Part shown: positions 1-9,188 of the stretch, one piece after another
Position numbering within the stretch: the first letter of the stretch is position 1
Layout: the number at the start of each line of letters is the position of its first letter
NCBI GenBank assembly: GCA_022592435.1
Contig: JABYQS010000781.1
Location: 1-13,423, forward strand
DNA from: Cerioporus squamosus
Taxonomy: Eukaryota; Basidiomycota; Agaricomycetes; Polyporales; Polyporaceae
DNA length: 13,423 nt
Direction: 5' to 3'
Translations under genes and position numbers: made by a program
The notes under the pieces: generated by a model
The model's input: only the letters and a program-made list of their open reading frames with translations
Databases searched by the model: none
What the model was told of the DNA's origin: nothing

Positions 1-1
1 G

Positions 2-211
2 TACCGAGCAAACCCTGTGCGCCCACAGGTGTGCGCTGTTGAAGAAGGGCGAGTGAAGAAGATTTCCGAGTGCACACCTAACGTGCTGGAGTATGGCGAC
101 ATCATCAGCATTGTCTTCAGTTTGTTGTATGTGGAGAACCGGGAGGATTGGGGTCCGGTGCCAATGGTGACGAACGTTGTGCGCGTGCAGCGAGCGAACA
201 GGGATGCCTAT
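2..211 (+). pseudogene. 5' part of a host gene interrupted by the transposon
   Basis: An open frame enters from the left edge and runs to the insertion point, ending in codons for RDAY (Tyr codon 209-211). It then reads ten element codons and stops at TGA 239-241 inside the terminal repeat. If the element and one copy of the target duplication are ignored, the same frame continues at 10096 (CCC TTG CCC ACT) with no shift or stop, so this is the upstream half of one gene whose downstream half is 10096-10787. The visible piece includes a GDIISIVFSLLYVENRED stretch, alternating hydrophobic residues that could form a beta-strand pair. I do not recognise the family. The true start lies outside the window; the GTG at 17 is not a credible start. 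As it stands the gene is broken and probably null. Confidence 0.75.
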
Positions 212-213
212 CC
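206..213. repeat. target site duplication, left copy
   Basis: GCCTATCC is present here and again at 10090-10097. The core CCTAT (207-211) lies just outside the perfectly symmetric repeat tips. The adjoining G and CC overlap the element ends, so the duplication can be read as 5, 7 or 8 bp. From memory, 8 bp is the length reported for Zisupton-type elements, which would favour the full GCCTATCC. Confidence 0.75.
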
Positions 214-231
214 ACCTAGCCGTCCCACTGA

Positions 232-251
232 TCCGGTCTGATTAGACCGGA
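232..251. repeat. subterminal hairpin in the left repeat
   Basis: TCCGGTCT-GATT-AGACCGGA is a perfect 8-bp palindromic arm pair around a 4-nt loop, 20 bp in from the element tip. The same structure occurs in the right repeat at 10051-10070. It may be a transposase binding or cleavage structure; that role is inferred. Confidence 0.7.
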
Positions 252-269
252 CATCTGCACCGCGTGATC

Positions 270-283
270 GGCCTAAACAGGCC
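270..283. repeat. second subterminal hairpin in the left repeat
   Basis: GGCCT-AAAC-AGGCC gives 5-bp arms around a 4-nt loop, about 58 bp from the tip and 18 bp inside the first hairpin. It is mirrored at 10019-10032. It is short enough to be chance on its own, but it has the same loop size as its neighbour. Confidence 0.45.
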
Positions 284-717
284 CGTTGCTGCCATCCCCC
301 CTGCCTTTCGAGAAACCTCAAAAGCTCCTGGCGCCTCGCCCTCGGACCTCGGAAGATCCTCCCATCACCCGACCTTTCCCGATCCCTTTCCCGACCGTTT
401 CCGTCCCCGCCCTTTCCCATCAATCTGCCGCTCGCCGTCTCGTAACACGTGCCTTCCCCGCCGCGCGCCTCTGCGCCCTCCCGCCCTCCCCGCCATCTGG
501 ACCTCCTCGGCTAGATCTCCCCCTCTCCCATCAGCCCCCCTCCTAAGCGACGGTCCCTTGCCGCACCCCAGATCACTCCCCCTGCCTTTTCCGGCCAGAT
601 ATCGGCTGTCCGAGCCTCCCACCGGCGTCCCTTCCAAATCCGGACACTATACGAGACCTCCGGCGCCTCGGCTGCCATATCGGGCCCGTACTCGTCTCTC
701 CCGCCCTCTCCCGCCCT

Positions 718-1133
718 TGCTACTGCACTTGGTCATCAGTATAGGTAGTAAGGATACGCACAGGGCCCCCGTGATTGCTGATACTTCCGTAGAACACTAT
801 GGTAGACATAGCACGCGCAGTTGTCCGAGTTAAACAGTCTTTGCCTTGTGCCGCGGCCCAGAACTAGTAGAGATTAGGCGAACATTATTGTCGCAAGTTC
901 GTGGGGTTGAGAGTGCACAAGTCAACGCTCTAGGATGATCGCAACATGCATGCAGTACTAGTCACTCAGACTGGCCCGAAGCTGGAGTTAGTAACATGAC
1001 TCGGCAATAATGTGATAGCGCCGAGCGCAATCACTTTCCCACACTCCTTCCTCTGCGCGTCAATGCCCTGACCCGCCCTCTCCTTCGCTTCCTCTACTAT
1101 TACTTCGTGCTAGTCTGGGTAGCGGCGGTTCTG
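718..1133 (+). promoter_or_regulatory. presumed promoter and leader of the transposase gene
   Basis: This stretch between the left repeat and the transposase ATG has no credible gene. From about 1033 to 1100 it holds pyrimidine-rich tracts (CTTTCCCACACTCCTTCCTC, CCGCCCTCTCCTTCGCTTCC), common just upstream of start codons in highly transcribed fungal genes. I see no clear TATA box. Part of the promoter may lie inside the inverted repeat. Confidence 0.4.
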
Positions 1134-4100
1134 ATGTCTGGCAAGGCACGCTCATCTCTCTCTTCCGCGGTCAACTTGCGGTATGGGCGCGGCGCAGGAC
1201 TTCGGTCATCAAATCAGATTCAACGCCCGGCGGACGCGGAGCGACGACGAGCAGAGGCCTACAAGAAGTTCAGGGAGCGTGCAGCTGGTATGTAGTCTCA
1301 CTAGCTAATCTCCCGCGACTGCCATTTAACAGCGCCATTAGGCCTCAGCTACGAGGAACGCGAAGAGTACGCCAGCCACGGCGATGGTGCAATGGACATC
1401 GACGACCTCGATCTCAACCCGATACTCCCCGGAGCAGAAGGGACCCTGGTTAGTCATGCTGGAGGGGAGGAGGAGCTGTGCCGGGAGTTGTTCGCGTCCA
1501 AGAGGTGAGTACTGTGAGACATCCTTTTTCTTCTTGCCCACAGACACGGTACCCAGATACGATGGTCGGTCTCGGCGGGGGCGCACGCAGGCCAGAAATG
1601 ACGCGTGGGCATCTCAAATTCCCACTCTCGCGAGCGCATATATGGGATGGAAGCGACGCATGGCAAGTAGGGAGGTCCTAGAACCTCCCGAGACGGACGA
1701 CCGCACGTGGCCCGTCCTTTTGATGGACTTCTTTGGTAAGTCCTCATATCTGTAGCTACGTATGTTTCTCCTGACGTGTGCGCACCCTCCCAAGAGTACT
1801 CCAATGTCGAGCTGACCCCGTACTCGCCCACGGAGATGGCAAACGTCACGCTCGCGACGCACGGCTATCTGGGTGTCGGCCCCCTCTTTCCAACTCAAGC
1901 TATCTCGTTCCGCACACTCGAGGCGTACCGTGCCCTCCATGGCGCGTGCCCTCGACTGAGTACGCAAGCATTCTGTCAAGGGCTGGCAAGTCTGCGCATG
2001 GTAAGTGACACTGGTGTATGTGCTGGGTTTATCTGATCTGTAGACTAGGAGCCCTATCGGCGCGTTCTCGCGGAACAATTCTCCGTAGTGTTCGACGTCT
2101 ACAACGACATCCTCCACCACGTCGACAAGTTGGTGGCCTCTGCCCTGGCCCGGGATACCCCCAACTACCGCATGCTGAACGCGTGCCGCCCATGCTTGTA
2201 CCGCCTCGAAGGCGAGCCCAAGTTGAAGCACGGCGTCTTGGCCTGCATGGATGGCAACTCGTCCCTCAAGCTGGTCGACGACTCATTCCGCAGTGGTGAG
2301 GCGCGTCTTGACGAGCGCACTTGGCGCACAGACCTCTTCATGACGCCGGAAGAGGTCGACAAATTCAAGGATGAAGTTCGCGACACTCAGAAGGTCAGTA
2401 GTACTATTGAATTATGTTCCTCCCTGCTAATACTTGCTATTGTTTGAAGAAATCGACCGCTGCCGCTGCCCAGGCCGCTGCTGCAGCTGCGACAATCCCC
2501 ATTGGGTTCTCAGTCGCTGGGACTGGGGGTGCTACGCCGGCCGCTGACACAGCGCGATCGAGCGCCCGTCGGCAGAAAGGCAAGGGGCGCGCCTCGGCAA
2601 TCTCGGATCCCGAGCCGACACCTGCCACCACCTCTGATGGCGCCGCCGCCTCATCTCTCGAGGGTGTTGAGGAGATTGACGGCGAGAACGAGGAACACGA
2701 CGCTATCTCCGACGACACGCTACATGCTGAGGAGCCCGTCGACTCGAAGTCTGTCTGCGCCGAGCGTTGGCGCAACGCCGGCCCCGAGGCGCGCAAGAAA
2801 ATGTTCGCCCTTTTCGCTACCACTGGAGTCTTCGCGTGCCTGTGCCGTCATGGCCAGGTACTCTTGCTGTGTGACATGATCCGCAGTGGCGAGCTGTAAG
2901 TGTCGCTTCGTTCCTCATGGTACATATTTCTCACCGCTTCACAGCATGAAGTATCCGCTTGCTATCGTCAATAGGGTCATTGACGTATATGGCCCAGAGC
3001 TCTCCGTCGTTCTCGGCTACGACATTGCGTGTGGGTTCGCCAAAACCCTTGGCCGCTCGTCTCTTGGGCCCCGCGCAAGTGGCATAGTCTCTGGGGTTGT
3101 GCCCGCGTTCCACGGCCACAGCCACAACCGGCGATGTCAGGTGCACTGGCACCCTATGTATATGGAAGGCGTCGGGAAGGAGGACTTCGAAGGCTGTGAG
3201 CGGTTCTTTTCCTTCTCCAACGGCCTCGCTAGCGGGACGCGTCTTGCGACCGCATTCCATCGTCATCAGGCGATCGAGGGTTTAGTAGCAGTTTGGTCCT
3301 TGCAGAAGCATACCGAGAGCGGTAAGTAGCACGCTCTTGCACCTCAATCATCAATCAGCTGATTTTATCATCCTCAGGGCGATTCATCTTCAACAACTAC
3401 CGACAGGCCCTGCAGATTGTCGCTGAAGGCACGCGCGCACTCCAGGTCTGCGCGCTCGAGCTCAAGACTTCCGCCGAAGACTACGAGCGTTACCTTGAAG
3501 AGGAGCGCGAATACTTGCGCGGGCTCATGGAAGAACCCCCCGAGGTCGCCCTCAAGATTGAATACATGGAGGCGCTGCAGAAGCTCGAGGAGGCACGGTA
3601 TGTATATGTGACAGATCTTGTACGATGACAGCTGACAGATACGCTCACAGCATCAAGGATAAGGCTGCTGTCGACAGCTACAAGACCCTCGATTATCAAA
3701 TCATTCACAACGGCATCACGCGCAAGGAGATCGCCCGCATCAGAAGGGAGTACCTCGCCGCCCAGACCCGCCTTGAGAACGCGGAAGAGGCTGTGCGTCG
3801 CATCGAGGATATGCTCGACATCGACTTGCGGTGGCTACCGGGCAGCCCGGAGTACACGAAGATGGCGGTCGAGCTCCGGGAGCGCAAGTACCGACGCGCG
3901 CTCGATAACCTGGAACGCCTCGTCGTTCAACGGTTATTTGAGCTAAGCAAGTTGGGGATGAATGGCATTGGTAGGTCCCCAGTTGTTCGCGCGTGGAAGT
4001 TGTCGACGCTGAGAAGACTTGCAGGCTACAAGCTCCGCGAGAAGATTGGCCACGCGCTCAAGGCACGCGCAGAAGCTATCCGGAAAGTGTTGGCAGAGTA

Positions 4101-4752
4101 CAATCGCCATGCCGCTGCGCTCATCCCACCACGCGCGGAGCTCAATTGGACTGAGGTAATGGACATGGCCTCTATTGGTGAGTTCGATCTGCTTCGCAAT
4201 GCGCGACAGGACATTCGTGAGAAGCCGTGGGCGAATCGCTCGCACCGTACGGCGATGGCAACGTATTTCAACGTCAAACGCGCCCAGGAGGAGATTGAAC
4301 GCCTCAACGTGGAGATGCCCCGACTCTTCTCGGCCATGGTTGACGACCATGTCGACTACGAACGCGCGATCAAAGCCGCGAACACGACCGATCCCGACCT
4401 CGCACATGAACTCCGAGTGCGACAGACCTTCAACAACGCTGTCAACGGCAAGGTCGTCAGCTGGCTGCATAAGACAACCCAACTGCAGGGTTTCAGCGGT
4501 CGTCTCGTGTATGGAAGACGTGTTGGACGGGATGCGTCCTTGATTGACGGCGTCACCTTGCCCTCGTGGGCGGCGCGTACAGGCGGTGATCAGCCGCAAG
4601 CAGGGAACAGACAAGGGGATGCCGGTGGCGAGGGTGACGGCGAGGGTGACGATGATGACGATGAGGACGATGCCATACCTGGGGCTGGGAGTAGTCGGGA
4701 ATCCGCCCGTCTAGTGAAGTTCATCGATGGTCTGGGGGAGGACTTGGTCTGA
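1134..4752 (+). CDS. KDZ (Kyakuja-Dileera-Zisupton) transposase, 1045 aa, ten exons
   Basis: This gene encodes the DNA transposase expected to cut and integrate the element in the nucleus. Exons, by GT-AG sites with continuous phase: 1134-1287, 1342-1504, 1557-1735, 1795-2000, 2049-2393, 2450-2895, 2945-3321, 3378-3597, 3651-3970, 4025-4752. Visible motifs match the family as I know it: THGYLG and TLEAYRALH (about 187-212), a cysteine cluster resembling CxC1 (CRPC 280-283, C300), MDGN (D302), CLCRHG (479-484), GYDIACGF (D524, C527), FHGHSHNRRCQ (H556, C562) and EDFEGCERFFSFSN (E577-N590). D302, D524 and one of E577/E580/E583 are candidate RNase H-like catalytic acids (inference). An Ala-rich and acidic linker occupies about 350-455, a helical basic region about 640-990, and an acidic tail about 1003-1018. 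The length fits the family. ATG 1134 is the first in-frame ATG of exon 1. No break or stop is seen. Confidence 0.92.
3971..4024 (+). other. in-frame 54-nt intron inside the transposase gene
   Basis: GTAGGT at 3971 and TTGCAG ending at 4024 bound 54 nt that contain no stop and are divisible by three, so naive translation reads straight through. Removing it yields NGIGYKLREK, which matches the GTGYK(L/M)R pattern of related KDZ transposases as I remember them. Retention would add 18 residues. The splice is inferred from family similarity, not from transcripts. Confidence 0.7.
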
Positions 4753-4820
4753 GATGTATGTTGAACTCTGTCGTATTCGCGCTTGTAGCATCATGTACGC
4801 ATATCTTCCATGTCACATAG

Positions 4821-4847
4821 CATACCGCATACCGCATACCGCATACC
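4821..4847. repeat. 7-bp tandem repeat, about four copies
   Basis: CATACCG is repeated three times, followed by CATACC, 70-95 bp after the transposase stop codon. It is a short microsatellite, possibly useful as a length marker between element copies. Confidence 0.8.
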
Positions 4848-5170
4848 CATATTGTCGTCCGCAGAATCTGCACAGTGCACGCTGCGCCGTTGGTGCTAAC
4901 CAGTAGCATTTGTGATCTAACTACTCACCATCCCGACTCCCATGCGCTCATGTACAGACCGCCGCTCTCCTCTATGTAGTTCCTGTACAGTATGGTGAAC
5001 ATTAAGCAAGTGTTGGCATGATGTCAAATGTCCCGTCTTCATGGTCAGGACATTATCTGGGATAGAGGATCCCATGAGTGCATGTATGCAAAATTGAGTG
5101 CAGCCCATGTATGTACTGTACATAGACTCGGTACTCATGTTCGCCAGTGGTTGCATACGTTACATGGTAC

Positions 5171-5211
5171 CTGGAACACTGTACAATATGTAGTGTACGT
5201 CAGTGTTCCAG
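5171..5211. repeat. 11-bp inverted repeat (hairpin) in the convergent spacer
   Basis: CTGGAACACTG (5171-5181) and CAGTGTTCCAG (5201-5211) are perfect reverse complements separated by 19 nt. The loop contains a further GTAC...GTAC pairing. Its position between converging transcripts suggests a 3'-end or insulating structure, but it could be chance. Confidence 0.65.
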
Positions 5212-5763
5212 ATGTATGCACACATGCCTTAGTCCAAGCAGAATGTAGATTAACGAGCTCAAGTAAGTAGTATGCACAGCGCAGGTAGATGCGACCATAC
5301 AGATTACAGAGAGTGCACTGCACAGTCGACATGCACATTCGGAGGTTTGTATCGTGCCCGCAATTCATTAACTCTTTATTGTACGAGCTAGTGTCTGTAC
5401 ATGCGCCATAAGTCACAGCAGGGGAGTATCATGTCGGTACGAGGGTCGAGCACTTCCAGAACCGAGAGTCATGCAAGCGGCATTCAAGCTTTTGAAATCA
5501 CCCATCAGGAGTAGCGTATGAGTTCTCGACGTTATGCGTGTAGAGAAGGTGGTAAAGCGCATAGCAACGCAGTATTACATGGTCTAAGTACGACAGGTAT
5601 TCTGCTGGTGTGGGTGCGAAGTAGGGGGTCAACTGGGGCGTGTATACAGGCATAGTAAGGTAGGTAATACGTGCAGTTTGGAATATGGGGAGGCCGCAGA
5701 CGATTTGCGCGACTGGCTAGGATGGAAAGGGAGCACGGTCGTACATACGGAGCGTGCGAGGCA

Positions 5764-7174
5764 TTACCCAGAAGTGACCGTGGGGGTCGCCTCGACATCG
5801 TCCACGCGGGCGCGCTTGGACGCGCCGCTGGCACTCTCCACGTCGTCGCCCTCGCCCTCCTCCTCTGGTGCAGCCTGAGTCTTCTTGCGCTTCGTGCCGG
5901 CATCCTTGCGCTGCTTACGGGCGGGCACGAGGCCGGCCTTCACCTGCTCGTCGTACTTCTGCTTGACCTCAGCGTACTCGGTGTCCGAGAGTTGGACAAA
6001 ACGACAAGTGTCGGTCTTCAGGGCGTCCCGGAGCTTGACGAGCTCCTCGATACTATTGCTGAGGTCGGAAGGGTTGCAGAAGCGGTCAGCAGTCCACCCT
6101 ACGAGAGTCACCCGGTGGACCAGCTCGATGTCGCGGGTGAAGTGAACGTAGCTCATGGCGGCGTGGGCTTTCTTCGTGATAGTCCCTTTGCGTACGATTA
6201 GTAAGCCTTCACACGAATAGAATTATTATCGATAACGTACTGAGCGCCTCGAGGATGTAGTCGCGGATCTCGGCCTTGACGTGCAGGGCTTTCTCCTTCG
6301 GGTTCTGCAGAACGGCTACATGCTCGTTAGCGGCGAAGACACCATGTCAATACTATGCGCTCACCGAAGAAGTTCGAGCCCGATATCGCGAAGGCCTCCG
6401 CCAAAACACCGATCTTCTCCGGCTCAAACTTCCGCACCGAGAGTCGCAGGTAGTCGTCGAGGGCCTTGCTGGAGAACCACCAGCGCGGCTTGAAGGTATA
6501 GTCACCGGTGTTGCGCACTATCATATAGAAGCCCTCAACGCCGTCGCGGCTCTGGATGCCGGTGAACTGGACGGGGGATTGAGCGCTGCTGCGCTAGAGA
6601 GATATCGCATTTACGTACCAATTCCTCCACCTTCTTGCAGGCGTTCGCGACGTCCTTCGCGCGCCCCTTCCGCGACAGTCGGAGCCCGTACATCTGGTCC
6701 TTCTTGTCCTGCTCAAGGGAGCTCCGCAGCTCTTCCTTCTCTTCCTTGGACAGGCTGTGATAGTCCACGTTCTCTTTACCGAGCTCGACGACGTCGGCGC
6801 CATCTGTCAGAATGTCAATGAAATCAATGCGGCGTTCAGACTTCGACAGACGTACCGCCGGCCTGCTGATGAAGCCAGGCATTGTATGGGTTCGATTTGC
6901 GGCGCGCGGCGGAGAGTTTGGGGCCGCCCGAGAACATGAGGTTAAGATAGTACTGCTCATTCTTACCATATGTCGCAGCGAGATCCTCGGCTTCGGCCTC
7001 GGTGTTGCACATCCATGTCGAGATGCGCTCCTCGACGGCGTCCTGCCGGGCCTTGCGCTCGTCCGCGGCCTTCTTGCGCTGCTCCGGGGTTAGGGTAGGT
7101 GCCGTGTTGCGCGCCTTGGGCTCGATAGGTCGCGCGACAATGCTTGGCCCCTCGCCGTGGACGACTTCAGCCAT
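5764..7174 (-). CDS. transposon-borne basic protein of unknown function ('gene B'), 400 aa, five exons
   Basis: Exons on the minus strand: 7174-6856, 6803-6619, 6566-6365, 6315-6241, 6185-5764; all donors are GTACGT or GTGAGC, and phases agree throughout. The start ATG (7174-7172) is in a good context (CGCCATGG). The N-terminus (25-60) is charged and helical with a QRKKAADERKARQ stretch. NPYNAWLHQQA (about 96-105) begins a region I recall from a large agaricomycete-specific family of uncharacterised proteins, as do YLRLSVRKFEPE and LVGWTADRFCNPSDLS (about 288-303). The C-terminus has two basic clusters, KQRKDAGTKRKK (351-362) and KRAR (384-387), around an acidic run, which suggests nuclear import. 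It lies 224 bp downstream of gene C on the same strand. A DNA- or chromatin-binding accessory role is inference only. Confidence 0.82.
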
Positions 7175-7398
7175 GGCGAGCGAGTGACTTTCAGTACAAG
7201 AGGAACAGGGAAGGGGGGTTCACCGAGCTGGCCCGGATTGTTCAAGTTCCCCTTTTTGTTCGCGGCGTGCACAGGCAACGAGATCAGTCTCAATGCGAAG
7301 CGAGTGATATTGTGAGCAGACACAAGATGGAGAATATTACAACCAGCTACCCGACACTATGCGACGATCTACTACTACGCGAAAACTCCGACCCATCC
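7175..7398 (-). promoter_or_regulatory. spacer between genes C and B, presumed gene B promoter
   Basis: These 224 bp separate the stop of gene C from the ATG of gene B on the same strand. On the minus strand a pyrimidine tract (CCCCCCTTCCCTGTTCCTCTTG) sits close before the gene B start. No TATA box is evident. Confidence 0.4.
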
Positions 7399-9188
7399 TT
7401 ATGCCGCGGGTATGTCCTGCTCCATGGCGACGAGCAGCTGCTGTGCTACCCCCTCACTCACAGAGAGCTCTTCTGTGAGGATATTATACCACACTGATTG
7501 GGGGTGCAGCAGTACGACGTCGCGCAGGGTGCGATGGAGCGAGGGTGGAAGATTGCTAGCCTCGAGGACGGCTTGCGTCCTCGGTCCGATCACGTCAAAG
7601 CGGGTGAGCCCTGGCGCCCTGGATGGGCCAGGCCGGGGAGACGCCATGACGACAGGTGATTGCCGGGAGGGGGAGGGCATCATCCACTGCAAGGTCTGCG
7701 GCGACACGACGTGCGATGGGGAGGGACTGGGAGGCGAGCTCGACGACGCGTCAGCCATGGACCAGGAGCTGATGCTCATGGAGGAGAGCCGCAACGCCAG
7801 AGGGGAGGCGGGAGTACCAGAGCGTGAAGCGGACGCCGCAGACCGCGCCACCCCAGCCGTGATGGGGGCGGTGATGGACGGGGCGGGCCTGGCTGCGCGC
7901 AACGGTGATGCCAAGCTCGCGCGCGACGGCGTCGGCGTCGGAGCGGCGAGAACGAGACGGTCGCCTGCAATCGACGCCGCTCTCTCTGTGAACAGGCGTG
8001 ACAGTAGTTGAACAACGATACTTGCGAGACGGGTTGAAGAGGAACATACCTTCGCGAGGAGCCTCATCGAGCTCTTCCTGCAGACGGACGATGTCGATCT
8101 CGCGATCCTCAATGATCCCGCGCAAGCGGTTGATCTCCGCGTCCTTCTCGTCGACTGCGGTGCTCAGCTGCGCTATCTCCAGGCGCAGTGGCTCCAGCTC
8201 GTCGATCGTGGACAATAAGTCCAGAATTTCACGACGCAGGGACTCGACCTCTTCGGCGTGCGCACGACGAAGCGACTCCACCTCTTCGTCGCGCTCCCCG
8301 CGACCAGGACGCCTAGTGTGGCCTTCCCGACGGCCCGGCCCATTGCGATCTGTGGGCGTGCCGTCACCGGCGTTGGCGAGCATCTGCTCCAGCTCCCCTG
8401 CTCGTCGACCACGGCACCTGTATAAGGTCGACCGCCTCTGCGGCTCGGGTAGGAAAGGGAGGTTGGCGGGAGGCTCGGGGACCTCGACGCCATCAGTCCG
8501 TGGGAGCGACAGACCCTGCGCTTCGAACGCGCGCCGCCAGCGCCGCGTGATGGGGAGGGCGGCCTCCTCGGCGAATGTCTGGACCATGGAAGCGATGGGA
8601 CGGTCGATCAGGGGGTTCTCTTGAAAGATGAAGGGCGGAACGTAAATGTCGAGCTTCAGGAAGGGAAGCTCGTGGCGATGACCGGGCTCGACGGTCCCGG
8701 GGGTGTGAACAAGGAAGCTCGCGCCGCCGGTGACACGATCGAGCATTGTGACCTATGGAAGTCAGCGCAAGAAGGACACGAAATGAAGTCTCATGTACCG
8801 CATCCCACACCAGATCTCTTAGCCTTTCCCGGAATTCTCGACGCACGTTGTAGACAACCTCTGAGTCGTTGCCTTCCACGAGGCGCGCCTCAAGCCAGCG
8901 TGGATGGAAGCGATCAGGGTGTACGAAATGCGCGCCATCCTTGTGCGCACCGGCGACGAACCAGGCGAGGTCCGCGACGTCGAATCGATGCTTGAACTGG
9001 CTATAGACGTAGCCCTTGCCCAGGAACTGGCGGAGGCGTCGAACACCAATGGTGTTGAACCCCAGCGCGCTCAGCGGGATCCCATCCTGTGTCGTCACAG
9101 GCCCGGTCGGACTGGCGGGCGTAGTGCTGGTGGCGGCGGCGGGTTGGCTGGCGGGCCCGTAGGCAGGAGAGGGCTGGGAGTACATCAT
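7399..9188 (-). CDS. transposon-borne coiled-coil protein of unknown function ('gene C'), 559 aa, three exons
   Basis: Exons on the minus strand: 9188-8799, 8752-8050, 7985-7399, with continuous phase. The start is the first of two tandem ATGs (9188, 9185). A Pro/Ala/Ser-rich leader (1-45) precedes a conserved-looking globular part with LSALGFNTIGVRRLRQFL, VYSQFKHRFDVADLAWF, HPDRFHPRWLEARL and, after the first intron, DRVTGGASFLVH, PPFIFQENPLIDR and LPITRRWRRAFEAQGLSLP. A heptad-rich coiled coil fills about 283-364 (EEVESLRR repeated, then LSTIDELEPLRLEIAQLS). A Ser/Pro linker (about 370-490) leads to a compact C-terminal segment ending YNILTEELSVSEGVAQQLL. I recall similar uncharacterised proteins in many mushroom genomes, but know no function. 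Its place in the element suggests an accessory or regulatory partner of the transposase. The last intron's acceptor is less certain than the others. Confidence 0.8.

Larger units (their letters stand above)
212..717 (+). repeat. left terminal inverted repeat (506 bp)
   Basis: It begins CCACCTAGCCGTCCCACTG and is the reverse complement of 9585-10090. I find only two differences: T306 against the partner of 9996, and C712 against the partner of 9590. Homology stops at about 717, where CCCTTGCTACTGC on the left has no counterpart on the right. From about 290 to 717 the plus strand is strongly pyrimidine-rich (runs of CCC, CTC and TTCCC). Short open frames that cross it in several frames look like by-products of the base composition, not genes. 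Confidence 0.93.
4753..5763. other. non-coding spacer between converging transposon genes
   Basis: It lies between the transposase stop and the stop of the minus-strand gene 7174-5764. No open frame here looks like a protein, and the base composition is less GC-rich than the genes. It should hold the 3' ends and termination or polyadenylation signals of both transcripts. It contains a 7-bp tandem repeat (4821-4847) and a perfect hairpin (5171-5211). Confidence 0.6.

Noticed and set aside
365..637. 90-residue Gly/Arg-rich frame on the minus strand, identical at 9665-9937
   Set aside because: Identity merely reflects the inverted repeat; composition is purine-tract translation, not a gene.
264..833. 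Long open frame rich in Pro, Arg and Ser in the left inverted repeat, repeated at 10038-9508
   Set aside because: Same sequence is open in several frames on both strands because C-rich low-complexity DNA has few stops. There is no protein-like pattern, and the frame's ends do not respect the repeat boundary.
1384..1755. Exons 2-3 of the transposase read as one unspliced frame
   Set aside because: The upstream half is out of frame with the family-like PILPGAEGTLVSHAGG reading; a GTGAGT donor at 1505 and the acceptor ending at 1556 restore both halves in phase.
7751..8746. Gene C read as a single long exon down to 7751
   Set aside because: After the coiled coil the unspliced frame becomes basic and irregular. 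Splicing at 8049/7985 moves to a frame ending in a coherent helical domain (LHRTLRDVVLLHPQSVWYN).
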